Assembly: GCA_900542425.1 (NCBI GenBank)
Contig: UQNQ01000003.1
Span: 1-64,000, forward strand
Direction: 5' to 3'
DNA: 64,000 nucleotides
Source of the DNA: an uncultured Eubacteriales bacterium
Lineage (GTDB): Bacteria; Bacillota; Clostridia; Oscillospirales; CAG-272
Below the pieces are notes generated by a model. That model searched no databases. It was not told the origin of the DNA and saw nothing but the letters and a program-made list of their open reading frames with translations. This document shows, in pieces, positions 43,046-51,419 of this stretch; the stretch's first letter is position 1, and each line of letters begins with the position of its first letter. The position numbers and the translations under genes are program-made.

Positions 43046-44929
43046 TTATTCTTTGACAATCGCGCCGAACTTACAAGTGGTGATACATACGCCGCACTTG
43101 ATACATTTTTCGGGATCGATTGTATGTGGAGCTTTGATGGCTCCCGTAATGGCGCCGACAGGACATTTTCTCGCGCAAGCAGTACATCCCTTGCACATGT
43201 CGGGCAGAATCTTATATTTCATGAGACTCTTGCATACATGTGCGGGACATGTTTTGTCCACGACATGTGCGATGTACTCATCGCGGAAATACCGCAGAGT
43301 AGAAAGCACCGGATTCGGCGCTGTTTGTCCAAGCGCGCACAGAGACGCGGATTTGATATACTCGCTTAGTTCTTCAAGCTTATCGATATCGGCAAGTGTG
43401 CCGTTTCCGGAGGTGATTTTTTCAAGCGTTTCAAGCAGTCTCATGGTACCGATACGGCAAGGAGCACATTTTCCGCAGGATTCATCGACTGTGAATTCAA
43501 GGAAGAATTTTGCAATGTCGACCATACAAGTATCTTCATCCATGATGATAAGACCGCCGGAACCCATCATTGAGCCGATGGCAATGAGGTTGTCATAGTC
43601 GATCGGCGTGTCAATAAGAGATGCGGGAATACAGCCGCCGGAAGGACCGCCGGTCTGCGCTGCTTTGAACTTCTTTCCGTTCGGGACACCGCCGCCGATT
43701 TCTTCAACGACCTCACGAAGTGTTGTTCCCATCGGGATCTCGACAAGACCGGTGTTTGTGATTTTTCCGCCGAGAGCGAAAACCTTTGTACCCTTGGATT
43801 TTTCTGTACCCATCGATGCGAACCAATCCGCACCATTGAGAATAATTTGCGCAATATTGGCGAGCGTTTCCACATTATTGATGATGGTGGGCTTGCCGAA
43901 AAGTCCCTTGACAGCCGGGAACGGCGGACGGGGACGCGGCTCTCCGCGATGTCCTTCAATCGAGGTGAGCAGAGCCGTTTCCTCACCGCAGACGAATGCG
44001 CCGGCGCCCAGTCTCAGTGTTATTTTAAAGTTAAAACCGGTTCCGAAAATATTCTCGCCGAGAAGTCCGATTTCCTCTGCCTGTTTAATGGCAACCTGAA
44101 GTCTGTGCACGGCAATCGGATACTCTGCACGTACATAAATGTAACCCTCGTCTGCTCCGATGGCATAGCCGGCAATGGCCATAGCTTCCAGTACGGCATG
44201 CGGGTCGCCTTCCAATACAGAACGATCCATAAACGCGCCGGGGTCACCTTCGTCGGCATTGCAGACAACATATTTTTTGCCCGCGGGCTGCGCTTCAGCA
44301 AACATCCATTTTCTTCCTGTCGGGAATCCGGCGCCGCCGCGTCCGCGAAGTCCGGAATCCAATACGGTTTTGATTACCTCGGAGGGTGTCATGGTCGTAA
44401 GAACCTTTGCAAGTGCCTGATATCCGTCAACCGCTATGTATTCTTTGATGCACTCAGGATCGATGACACCGCAGTTACGAAGCGCGACGCGCTTCTGCTT
44501 GGCGTAGAACGGAGTTTGGTCGAGAGCGAGAATGTCATCGCCCTTGACGGTTTCATGATAGAGAAGGCGGCGCACAGGTCTTCCGCCGACGAGATGTTCT
44601 TTTACAATCTCAGCCATATCTTCCGGTCTTACTTTGCTATAGAATGTTCCCTCCGGATAGACGATCATAATGGGACCGAGTGCGCAAAGTCCGAAGCAGC
44701 CCGTGGTGACAACCTTGATTTCATCTGCGATTCCCGCTGCTTTTAACTCGGTGAGAAGTGCGTCTCTTACTGTCATGGAATTGGAGGACGTACATCCCGT
44801 GCCGCCGCAGATGAGGACATCTTTACGGATGCCGTCTCCCGCATCCACAAAATGACCGTGTCCGTGCCGCATCTCGACTTTGGGCGCGTACTCTTTTCTG
44901 ACAGCATTCAACTGTTCTATTGTAATCAT
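43046..44929 (-). CDS. hydB: Hydrogenase NADH-binding subunit (NuoF-like)
   Basis: 627 residues. An N-terminal thioredoxin-like [2Fe-2S] domain (CGGTGCTSS, CFGLCALGP), a NuoF core with the FMN/NADH loops GRGGAGFPTGRKW and CNADEGDPGAFMDR, the [4Fe-4S] motif ESCGKCAPCRIG, and two C-terminal ferredoxin clusters (CKGCTACARKCP, CIKCGVCITTCK). It is the electron-entry subunit of HydABC-type hydrogenases. It lies between hydC and hydA. Confidence 0.95.
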   Translation of the reverse strand: MITIEQLNAVRKEYAPKVEMRHGHGHFVDAGDGIRKDVLICGGTGCTSSNSMTVRDALLTELKAAGIADEIKVVTTGCFGLCALGPIMIVYPEGTFYSKVRPEDMAEIVKEHLVGGRPVRRLLYHETVKGDDILALDQTPFYAKQKRVALRNCGVIDPECIKEYIAVDGYQALAKVLTTMTPSEVIKTVLDSGLRGRGGAGFPTGRKWMFAEAQPAGKKYVVCNADEGDPGAFMDRSVLEGDPHAVLEAMAIAGYAIGADEGYIYVRAEYPIAVHRLQVAIKQAEEIGLLGENIFGTGFNFKITLRLGAGAFVCGEETALLTSIEGHRGEPRPRPPFPAVKGLFGKPTIINNVETLANIAQIILNGADWFASMGTEKSKGTKVFALGGKITNTGLVEIPMGTTLREVVEEIGGGVPNGKKFKAAQTGGPSGGCIPASLIDTPIDYDNLIAIGSMMGSGGLIIMDEDTCMVDIAKFFLEFTVDESCGKCAPCRIGTMRLLETLEKITSGNGTLADIDKLEELSEYIKSASLCALGQTAPNPVLSTLRYFRDEYIAHVVDKTCPAHVCKSLMKYKILPDMCKGCTACARKCPVGAITGAIKAPHTIDPEKCIKCGVCITTCKFGAIVKE

Positions 44930-44971
44930 TGCTGTTTTTTCCTTTCGTATATTATATTATCAGATGTCGAA

Positions 44972-45466
44972 TCAGAGATATTTTGCGATGATGCCTTCGA
45001 CGTCGGCGGGCGTAATCCTGCCGTAAACATCGCCGTTGACTGTCATAACAGGCGCAAGTCCGCATGCGCCGATGCAGCGTGTTGCCTCATAAGAGAATCT
45101 ACCGTCCGGAGAAATATCGCCGGCACCGATGCCGGTGATTTCCATGCATTTTTCATGGAGCTTACCGGAGCCTTTCACATAACATGCTGTTCCGAGACAT
45201 ACGGAAATGGCAACTTTCCCTTTGGGATTGAGCGCAAACTGAGAGTAAAACGATACGGCGCCGTATACCTCGGACAGGGAAAGACCAAGTCCTTCCGCGA
45301 TGACTTTTTGCACTTCAATAGGAAGATAACCGTAGATTTCCTGTGCTCCCTGTAGAACGGGCATGAGGCTGCCTTCGACATCTTTGTATTCGGCGATGAG
45401 AGCGTTTAGCTTGTCCGCTTGCTCTGCGGTTCCCTCGAATACGACTGTCGTGAGTTTCTTTTTCAT
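44972..45466 (-). CDS. hydC: Hydrogenase NuoE-like [2Fe-2S] subunit
   Basis: 164 residues, thioredoxin-like ferredoxin of the NuoE family. The cluster Cys are in VCLGTACYVKG (Cys pair 5 apart) and RCIGACGLAP (4 apart). It transfers electrons between the flavin of HydB and HydA. First gene of the operon, with an AAGGAGG ribosome site; stop-to-start distance to hydB is 42 bases. Confidence 0.94.
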   Translation of the reverse strand: MKKKLTTVVFEGTAEQADKLNALIAEYKDVEGSLMPVLQGAQEIYGYLPIEVQKVIAEGLGLSLSEVYGAVSFYSQFALNPKGKVAISVCLGTACYVKGSGKLHEKCMEITGIGAGDISPDGRFSYEATRCIGACGLAPVMTVNGDVYGRITPADVEGIIAKYL

Positions 45467-45561
45467 AATGAGAAAATTTCCTCCTTCAAATTTTATGATT
45501 TCCGATGCTGCTTTCTTTTGGTGGAATCAAAAAATTGCACCGTCAATTTTGACCAAAATAT

Positions 45562-45590
45562 ATTATACACTACCGCTTGAAAAAATGCTA
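45562..45590 (-). promoter_or_regulatory. Probable hyd operon promoter with poor -35
   Basis: On the minus strand TATAAT (45567-45562) has only TAGCAT 17 bases upstream. The lack of a -35 fits an activator-dependent promoter. Confidence 0.5.
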
Positions 45591-45593
45591 TAC

Positions 45594-45617
45594 TTTTCGA
45601 TAAAAAAATATCGAAAA
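45594..45617. promoter_or_regulatory. Inverted repeat upstream of the hyd promoter
   Basis: TTTTCGATA and TATCGAAAA are perfect 9-base arms around six A. It ends 4 bases before the poor -35 element, where an activator would bind. Confidence 0.5.
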
Positions 45618-45721
45618 AATGAAAAAAATATTTAAAAAATTTATCCTGTTTGGGCAAAATATGTGATAACGGATATGCGTGAATCGCAGGCTATATCATA
45701 TTTCGAATGTTCGACCGAAAC

Positions 45722-45764
45722 AAAAAAATCCCGGCTGACCTATTCCTCAATACGTCAGCCGGGG
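45722..45764 (-). terminator. Terminator of the KDPG aldolase gene
   Basis: On the minus strand CCCGGCTGAC and GTCAGCCGGG form a 10-bp stem followed by ATTTTTTT. Confidence 0.88.
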
Positions 45765-45791
45765 AAAAGGAGAAATGAAGGCTGTAATCTC

Positions 45792-46754
45792 TTATTTTTT
45801 GACGAGATGGAATGCGAAACCGCCAATCTCTTCTTTTAGATAAACGAACTTCAGATTGCCTTTTTCATCGTATGTCGCTGTGGATTCATCGAACTCTACG
45901 CCAAGGCGTTCGAGATAAGATTTGGCGCGTCCGGGAAAATTGCAGCCGATGGCGATGTGTCCGTTTTTACCGCGGAACGGTGTTTTCATAACCTCGAACT
46001 TTGTACCGGCAAAAATTGCCTTTGTGCGGACATCCGGTGTAAGCAAAAACAGGCGGCAAAGCATTTCTGCGTTTTTTTTGCATTCTTCCTCATTTTCGGA
46101 ATTGATTCCGACGTGGACGATTTCAAAGCCATGCATAAGGGCGACGGCTTCTCTGGTAAGCCTTTCAATTTCCGCGAAATTGCCTTCTTTTATGAGACTG
46201 TCTTTTACCATAAAACTGCCGCCGCAGGCAAGAATTTTCGGAAAACTGAGATAGGAAAGCAAATTTTCTGTGTTGATGCCGCCGGTCGGCATAAATTTAA
46301 GATTGCCGTAAGGGGCGGAAACTGCCTTGATCACAGAAAGACCTCCGGCAGCTTCTGCCGGGAAAAATTTGACGACATCAAGCCCCATTTCCATTGCCTG
46401 TTCCATTTCGCCGCAGGTTGAACAGCCGGGACATACCGGAATGTTCCGTTCAATGCAGTGTCTTACAACCTTGGGGTTGAAGCCGGGCGAAACGATGAAT
46501 TTTGCGCCCGCTTCGACGGCGCGATCCGCCTGCTCGGTTGTGAGAACCGTTCCGGCACCGACAAGCATATCAGGCATTGCCTGTGCGATGGCGCGGATTG
46601 CATCCGCTGCCGCTGCGGTGCGGAATGTGACCTCTGCTGCCGGCAGTCCGCCGCGTGAGAGCGCTTCGGCAAGCGGAACCGCTTTTTCTGCGTCTTCAAT
46701 TTTAATGACGGGGACAATGCCAAAATCCCCAAGCTTTTTCAGAATGTCGTTCAT
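45792..46754 (-). CDS. KDPG/KHG aldolase fused to a VOC-like domain
   Basis: 320 residues. The first 210 are a class-I 2-keto-3-deoxy-6-phosphogluconate aldolase: catalytic Glu in AAEVTFRT, GAGTVLT, and Schiff-base Lys in DVVKFFPAE. The last 110 resemble a vicinal-oxygen-chelate/glyoxalase half-module (IVHVGINSENEEE, GKNGHIAIGC, LKEEIGGFAFHLV). The extension's role is unknown. Start at 46754 with GGAGG. It is divergent from uxaC, so it most likely serves hexuronate breakdown to pyruvate and glyceraldehyde-3-phosphate. Confidence 0.9.
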   Translation of the reverse strand: MNDILKKLGDFGIVPVIKIEDAEKAVPLAEALSRGGLPAAEVTFRTAAAADAIRAIAQAMPDMLVGAGTVLTTEQADRAVEAGAKFIVSPGFNPKVVRHCIERNIPVCPGCSTCGEMEQAMEMGLDVVKFFPAEAAGGLSVIKAVSAPYGNLKFMPTGGINTENLLSYLSFPKILACGGSFMVKDSLIKEGNFAEIERLTREAVALMHGFEIVHVGINSENEEECKKNAEMLCRLFLLTPDVRTKAIFAGTKFEVMKTPFRGKNGHIAIGCNFPGRAKSYLERLGVEFDESTATYDEKGNLKFVYLKEEIGGFAFHLVKK

Positions 46755-46774
46755 AGGAAATAACCTCCGATAGC

Positions 46775-46790
46775 ACGCCGCATGCGGCGT
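46775..46790. repeat. 16-bp GC-rich palindrome in the aldolase leader
   Basis: ACGCCGCATGCGGCGT is self-complementary. It lies 20 bases before the aldolase start codon, where it could be an operator or a hairpin near the ribosome site. Confidence 0.5.
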
Positions 46791-46869
46791 AAAAATTGCA
46801 TACCGAACCGTCAAGACGCCGAGGGAAGGCGCCTCTCACAGGACGGAAAATAAAAAATATCCTGCTGTC

Positions 46870-46898
46870 ATTATACAACATGGGGTTGCATTTGTAAA
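46870..46898 (-). promoter_or_regulatory. Promoter of the KDPG aldolase gene
   Basis: On the minus strand TTTACA (46898-46893), 17-base spacer, TATAAT (46875-46870). Its -35 lies next to that of the divergent uxaC promoter. Confidence 0.75.
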
Positions 46899-46914
46899 GC
46901 GTTTGGTATATAAT
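46886..46914 (+). promoter_or_regulatory. Promoter of uxaC
   Basis: TTGCAT (46886-46891), 17-base spacer, TATAAT (46909-46914). It overlaps the divergent promoter, so one bound regulator would affect both genes. Confidence 0.75.
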
Positions 46915-47001
46915 TTACTTTAGATTGCGGAAAATCTTTGAATCGCGGAAGAAAACGATCATTTTTCTTATGCTTTCGCGTCAGGAAAGGAATCAAAACG
47001 T

Positions 47002-48450
47002 ATGAAACCATTCATGGATGATGACTTCTTGCTGGACGGAGACGTCGCGAAATTGCTCTATCATCATTATGCAGAGCAGATGCCGATTATCGATTATCAT
47101 TGCCACGTGAGTCCGAAAGAAATCGCAGAAAACCGGAAATATGAGAATATCACTCAGATCTGGCTCGGCGGCGACCATTATAAATGGCGTGCGATGCGTT
47201 GCTTTGGATTGCCCGAACGCGTGATTACCGGAGACGCTTCTGATTATGAAAAATTTGCTGCATATGCATCGGTGCTTCCGGCAATGATCGGAAATCCGCT
47301 TTATCATTGGTCGCATTTGGAGCTGAAACGGTATTTTGGATATGACGGTATCCTTTCGCCGGATACTTGTGAAGAGGTCTGGCAGTTGGCAAATGAAAAG
47401 CTGGCTTCCGATGATATGTGCGTCAGGGAGATTATGAAAAGCTCAAATGTGAAGCTGATCTGTACGACGGACGATCCGGCAGATTCTCTCGAATACCATA
47501 TTGCGCTCACGCAGGATAAATCGTTTGATATCAAGGTGCTTCCTGCGTTCCGGCCGGACAAGGCGATGAATGTAAATGCACCGGATTTTGCAGACTATAT
47601 GGCAAAGCTTTCTGAAGCGAGCGGCACCGAAATTACGGATATTGTCTCTCTTTGCGACGCTTTGGAGCGCAGAATAGAATTTTTTGACGCTCTCGGCTGC
47701 CGGACAGCAGATCATGGCTTTGATGATTATGTAGCGTTTGATAAGACAAAGTCTACGGCACAATCTCTTGCTATCGCGGACGTTACGCTGAAACGTGCGC
47801 TTTCCGGGGAGAAAATCGATGCCGAAATGACGGAAATCTATAAGAGCGCGCTTATTCGCTTTTTCGGACGCGAGTATGTAAAAAGAGGCTGGATTATGCA
47901 GATCCATTTTGGTGCAATGCGTTCGCCGAATACGGTGATGCGCCAGCGTCTCGGACCGGATACGGGATACGATGCCATCAATGGAACCAACTGCATTGCC
48001 TCTCTTTCGGCGATGCTTGACAGCTTGAACTTGGAAAATGCACTCCCGCGCACGATTCTGTATTCTTTGAATCCGTCGGATAATGCGGCGCTTGATGTGC
48101 TTGCCGGAAGCTTCCAGTATACAAGCGATGAAGCGGAAGGACTTTTGAACATGCCGAAGATACAGCATGGCAGTGCATGGTGGTTTAATGATAACATCCA
48201 CGGAATGCGTGAGCATCTGGAAACGCTTGCAAGTCTTTCCGTCCTTGGCAAGTTTGTCGGGATGCTGACAGATTCCCGCAGCTTTCTTTCCTATACGCGC
48301 CATGAATATTTCCGCCGTGTGCTGTGCAGTGTGATCGGCAGCTATGTGGAACGCGGCGAATATCCGCTTGATATGGATACTTTGGCGCAGATGGTGTGTG
48401 ATATTTGTTATAACAATACAAAAGATTTCTTTGGATTTAAATTGGTGTAA
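47002..48450 (+). CDS. uxaC: Glucuronate/uronate isomerase
   Basis: 482 residues, full UxaC length. Family landmarks are IIDYHCHVSPKEIAEN near residue 30 (metal His), WLGGDHYKWRAMR, and AMRSPNTVMRQRLGPDTG. It isomerises glucuronate to fructuronate and galacturonate to tagaturonate. A GGAAAGG ribosome site precedes the start. Divergent from the KDPG aldolase, the last enzyme of the same pathway; the middle enzymes (uxuA/B, kdgK) are not in the window. Confidence 0.95.
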   Translation: MKPFMDDDFLLDGDVAKLLYHHYAEQMPIIDYHCHVSPKEIAENRKYENITQIWLGGDHYKWRAMRCFGLPERVITGDASDYEKFAAYASVLPAMIGNPLYHWSHLELKRYFGYDGILSPDTCEEVWQLANEKLASDDMCVREIMKSSNVKLICTTDDPADSLEYHIALTQDKSFDIKVLPAFRPDKAMNVNAPDFADYMAKLSEASGTEITDIVSLCDALERRIEFFDALGCRTADHGFDDYVAFDKTKSTAQSLAIADVTLKRALSGEKIDAEMTEIYKSALIRFFGREYVKRGWIMQIHFGAMRSPNTVMRQRLGPDTGYDAINGTNCIASLSAMLDSLNLENALPRTILYSLNPSDNAALDVLAGSFQYTSDEAEGLLNMPKIQHGSAWWFNDNIHGMREHLETLASLSVLGKFVGMLTDSRSFLSYTRHEYFRRVLCSVIGSYVERGEYPLDMDTLAQMVCDICYNNTKDFFGFKLV

Positions 48451-48463
48451 CAAAAATTATTCA

Positions 48464-48487
48464 TTTGTATAAAACTATTTATACAAA
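48464..48487. promoter_or_regulatory. Perfect 24-bp inverted repeat after uxaC
   Basis: TTTGTATAAA-ACTA-TTTATACAAA, 13 bases after the uxaC stop codon and about 80 before the Mrp gene. No T-run follows, so it is operator-like rather than a terminator. Confidence 0.5.
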
Positions 48488-48566
48488 CACATAACAAAAA
48501 ACAGGCATGATTTTCTGCCTGCAAAAAACAAAAGCCGTTTTGTATGACGGCGGACAGGAGTAAAAA

Positions 48567-49424
48567 ATGATAGACGAAGAAAAAGAAATAGAGGGATGTA
48601 CCCATGACTGCTCGACTTGCAGTGCCGCATGCAGTTCTAAAAAAGAATCGATGTTTGAGCCGATTAATCCGATGAGTATGGTCGGAAAAGTCATCGGCGT
48701 TGTAAGCGGAAAGGGAGGCGTCGGAAAATCGCTTGTGACAGAGCTTGCTGCTGTGGAACTTCGACGCCGCGGGTTGTCGGTCGGCATTATGGACGCTGAC
48801 GTAACAGGCCCTTCTATTCCGAAAGCATTTGGACTTTCCGGCATTTGCGAAGCGGCGCCGCTCGGCGGTATTCTGCCGAAAGAAACGAAGACAGGAATCA
48901 AAATCATAAGTGTCAATCTTCTTTTGGAGGACATCACTTCTCCTGTCGTATGGCGAGGCCCTGTGATTGCCGGAACGGTTAAACAATTTTGGACAGACGT
49001 TGTCTGGGGAGATCTTGATTGTATGTTGATCGACTGTCCTCCCGGAACAGGCGACGTTCCGCTGACGATTTTTCAGTCCATTCCGCTTGACGGAATTATC
49101 GTGGTGACAAGTCCGCAGGATCTTGTTTCGATGATCGTGTCAAAGGCTGTCAATATGGCGAAGCTGATGAATATTCCGATTATCGGAATTGTAGAGAATA
49201 TGAGTTATGTAAAATGCCCTGACTGTGGGCGTGAAATCAAGGTTTTCGGCGAGAGCAAAATTGACGAGGTAGCAAAAGATTTCGGACTTCCGGTTCTGGC
49301 CAAGCTTCCGATGGATCCCTCTCTTTCTGCAATGTGCGATGCCGGAACCATCGAGCTTTGTGAGAATGGAACGGCATCGTCCATTGCGGATGCCATTGAA
49401 GCGCAGCCGCAAAGAGCACTGTAA
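48567..49424 (+). CDS. Mrp/NBP35-family P-loop ATPase (Fe-S carrier)
   Basis: 285 residues. The N-terminus has a cysteine cluster CTHDCSTCSAAC (residues 11-22). The deviant Walker A is SGKGGVGKS with GVVSGKGG before it. A CxxC pair (VKCPDCG, about residue 215) would hold a bridging [4Fe-4S] cluster in the dimer. In the family (ApbC/Mrp/Nbp35) it delivers Fe-S clusters. The nearby Fe-S-rich hydrogenase could be a client, but that is guesswork. Confidence 0.92.
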   Translation: MIDEEKEIEGCTHDCSTCSAACSSKKESMFEPINPMSMVGKVIGVVSGKGGVGKSLVTELAAVELRRRGLSVGIMDADVTGPSIPKAFGLSGICEAAPLGGILPKETKTGIKIISVNLLLEDITSPVVWRGPVIAGTVKQFWTDVVWGDLDCMLIDCPPGTGDVPLTIFQSIPLDGIIVVTSPQDLVSMIVSKAVNMAKLMNIPIIGIVENMSYVKCPDCGREIKVFGESKIDEVAKDFGLPVLAKLPMDPSLSAMCDAGTIELCENGTASSIADAIEAQPQRAL

Positions 49425-49868
49425 ATGAAAGAAAAGAAAAAGGTTTTATTCGTATGTTCCGCTAATACTTGCCGCAGTCCGGTTGCGGAGGCAATTCTGC
49501 GCGAATACGGCGGCGACCGATATGACGCAGCTTCTGCCGGACTGTTTGCGCATAACGGGGAGCCGATGATGCCGGAATGTGCCGAAGCGCTTTCAATATT
49601 ATTCGGACATGCCGTCGATCCCGCGTCTCATGCTTCTGCCGGAATTACGGAGGAAATGATTCGCGGGAGCGATATCATTGTTGCGGTTTCCAAAGGATAT
49701 GAAGTACTTTTAACGTCTTATTTTCCGGAGGCTTCCGGACGGATTGTATCTTTTCCCGAAGCGATTGCCGATATTTCGCGTTTTTCTGGCGAGATGATGC
49801 TGCAAGCGGTGAAACAGATTCGGAACGGAGTTTTTGATATGTTTTTGAACGATGAAGATCCAAGCTGA
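49425..49868 (+). CDS. Low-molecular-weight protein tyrosine/arginine phosphatase family
   Basis: 147 residues. The P-loop is VCSANTCRSP (C-x5-R, residues 11-17) as in YwlE-type arginine phosphatases; the Thr in NTCRS is the YwlE-like position. The C-terminal general-acid loop, normally DPFGG, reads ADISRFSG: the Asp may remain but the Pro is lost. The start codon directly abuts the Mrp stop codon, so translation is coupled. Substrate not determined. Confidence 0.82.
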   Translation: MKEKKKVLFVCSANTCRSPVAEAILREYGGDRYDAASAGLFAHNGEPMMPECAEALSILFGHAVDPASHASAGITEEMIRGSDIIVAVSKGYEVLLTSYFPEASGRIVSFPEAIADISRFSGEMMLQAVKQIRNGVFDMFLNDEDPS

Positions 49869-50301
49869 AATTGTCCCTATGACGGAGAACCTTTCGGCTG
49901 CGGCCGCATCGCTGGAGGCGCAGTGCTTTTCTGCGCCGTGGAGCCGGAATATGATTGCGGAGTCTGCCGCGCGTGATGATATGGTATTCCTTTGCGCACT
50001 TGTTGGCGGGGAATATGCCGGCCATGCGAGTATGCGCTGTGTGCTGGATGAAGGACAAATCTGCAATGTCGCGGTATCGCCGTCATTTCGCCGGATGGGT
50101 GTGGGAAGCATGCTTTTGGATGCGCTCAAAAGAGAAGCGCTGCTTCGAGGACTTACCGTTCTGATGTTGGAGGTTCGTGTTTCCAATACGGCGGCGCAGG
50201 CGCTTTATGAGAAAAACGGCTTTTTGCGGGTCGGCATGCGCCGCAGTTTTTACTCTTGCCCGCGCGAGGATGCTTTTCTTTATAATTTTGATTTGTGTTG
50301 A
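49852..50301 (+). CDS. rimI: Ribosomal protein S18 alanine N-acetyltransferase
   Basis: 149 residues, GNAT fold. The acetyl-CoA motif is VAVSPSFRRMGVGSMLL, preceded by GQICNVAV, with the later NTAAQALYEKNGF typical of RimI. It overlaps the phosphatase gene by 17 bases and lies before tsaD, the usual neighbour. tsaB and tsaE, often in the same cluster, are not here. Confidence 0.9.
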   Translation: MKIQAEIVPMTENLSAAAASLEAQCFSAPWSRNMIAESAARDDMVFLCALVGGEYAGHASMRCVLDEGQICNVAVSPSFRRMGVGSMLLDALKREALLRGLTVLMLEVRVSNTAAQALYEKNGFLRVGMRRSFYSCPREDAFLYNFDLC

Positions 50302-50411
50302 GTCGTTTTTTGCTGTAAAATAAAAACGACACGAATATTTTTTGTTTTTTGTAATGTCTTGAGAAGGTCGGCGGCAATGGGATTCATTTCAGACCGGCGG
50401 ATAGGATGGTT

Positions 50412-51419
50412 ATGCGTATTCTTGCTTTTGAAAGTTCCTGTGATGAGACGGCTGCTGCCGTCGTAGAATATGAAAGAGGACGTTTTTCGGTTCTTTCGAA
50501 TATTGTGGCGTCTCAAGTTGCCGTACATGCTAAATTTGGCGGTGTGGTGCCGGAAATTGCCAGCCGTGCTCACAGTGAAGCCATTTCAGGCATTGCTTAT
50601 CAGGCGCTGGAGTGCTGCGGTCTTTCCATGAACGAAATGGATGCCGTTGCGGTGACGAGTAATCCGGGTCTTATCGGGGCACTTCTTGTCGGGGTAAATT
50701 TTGCGAAATCTCTTGCATTCTCATGGGGAAAGCCGCTGATTTCCGTCAATCATATAAAAGGGCATGTTGCGGCAAATTATTTGACACATGATGATCTGAA
50801 ACCTCCTTTTCTTGCTTTTGTTGCTTCCGGTGGACATACTTCTATGATTCGGGTGGACGGATATCGTGAACATACCGTTATCGGCGGTACGCGCGATGAT
50901 GCGATGGGAGAAAGCTTCGACAAGGTGGCGCGCGTTATGGGAATGCCGTATCCCGGGGGTGCAGCGCTCGACAAACTTGCCTATGAGGGGAAAAACCCGA
51001 TTGTATTTCCGTCTGCAGCCATTCATGATGATTCACTGGATCTATCATTTTCGGGAATCAAAACGGCGGTTTTAAATTATATCAACGGAGAAACACAAAA
51101 AAGACATGAGCTGCCGCGTGCTGATATTGCCGCGGGTTTTGTGAAGGCTGCTGTTTCCAGCATTCTTATCAAGCTTGGCATGGCCTTTGACAGAAATCCA
51201 GAGATGCATACGCTTGTGCTTGCCGGCGGCGTTGCGGCAAATTCGCATCTGCGTCTGGCGCTTGAGCAGTTTGCATCCGAACGCGGGCTTACGCTCTATA
51301 TGCCTGAGCTTTGCTATTGCGGGGATAATGCGGCGATGATTGCCGCTGCCGCATGCTTTGAATTTGAAGCAGAAAATTTTTCGGATGAATCCCTGAATGC
51401 CTATGCGTATTCTGTGTAA
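50412..51419 (+). CDS. tsaD: tRNA N6-threonylcarbamoyladenosine transferase TsaD
   Basis: Transfers the threonylcarbamoyl group to A37 of ANN-reading tRNAs. 335 residues. The signature FESSCDETAAA opens the protein, the metal His pair is in EIASRAHSEA and VNHIKGHVAAN, and AGGVAANSHLR closes the nucleotide site. I chose ATG 50412 (standard MRILAFESSCDE start); ATG 50406 two codons earlier is also possible. Confidence 0.96.
   Translation: MRILAFESSCDETAAAVVEYERGRFSVLSNIVASQVAVHAKFGGVVPEIASRAHSEAISGIAYQALECCGLSMNEMDAVAVTSNPGLIGALLVGVNFAKSLAFSWGKPLISVNHIKGHVAANYLTHDDLKPPFLAFVASGGHTSMIRVDGYREHTVIGGTRDDAMGESFDKVARVMGMPYPGGAALDKLAYEGKNPIVFPSAAIHDDSLDLSFSGIKTAVLNYINGETQKRHELPRADIAAGFVKAAVSSILIKLGMAFDRNPEMHTLVLAGGVAANSHLRLALEQFASERGLTLYMPELCYCGDNAAMIAAAACFEFEAENFSDESLNAYAYSV

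Larger units (their letters stand above)
45467..45791. other. Intergenic region between hyd operon and KDPG aldolase
   Basis: Contains the weak hyd promoter, an inverted repeat upstream of it and, at its right end, the aldolase gene's terminator. Very A/T-rich (45560-45670). No gene is supported. Confidence 0.6.

Noticed and set aside
42351..43598. 415-residue open frame on the plus strand over hydA/hydB
   Set aside because: Antisense to clear iron-sulfur subunits with conserved motifs; no recognisable domain.
47443..48453. 336-residue open frame on the minus strand over uxaC
   Set aside because: Shadow of a full-length isomerase; no ribosome site or family motif.
48502..48521. CAGGCA/TGCCTG hairpin as uxaC terminator
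   Set aside because: The T-run lies on the minus strand only; on the plus strand it is flanked by A, so it is not a proper uxaC terminator.
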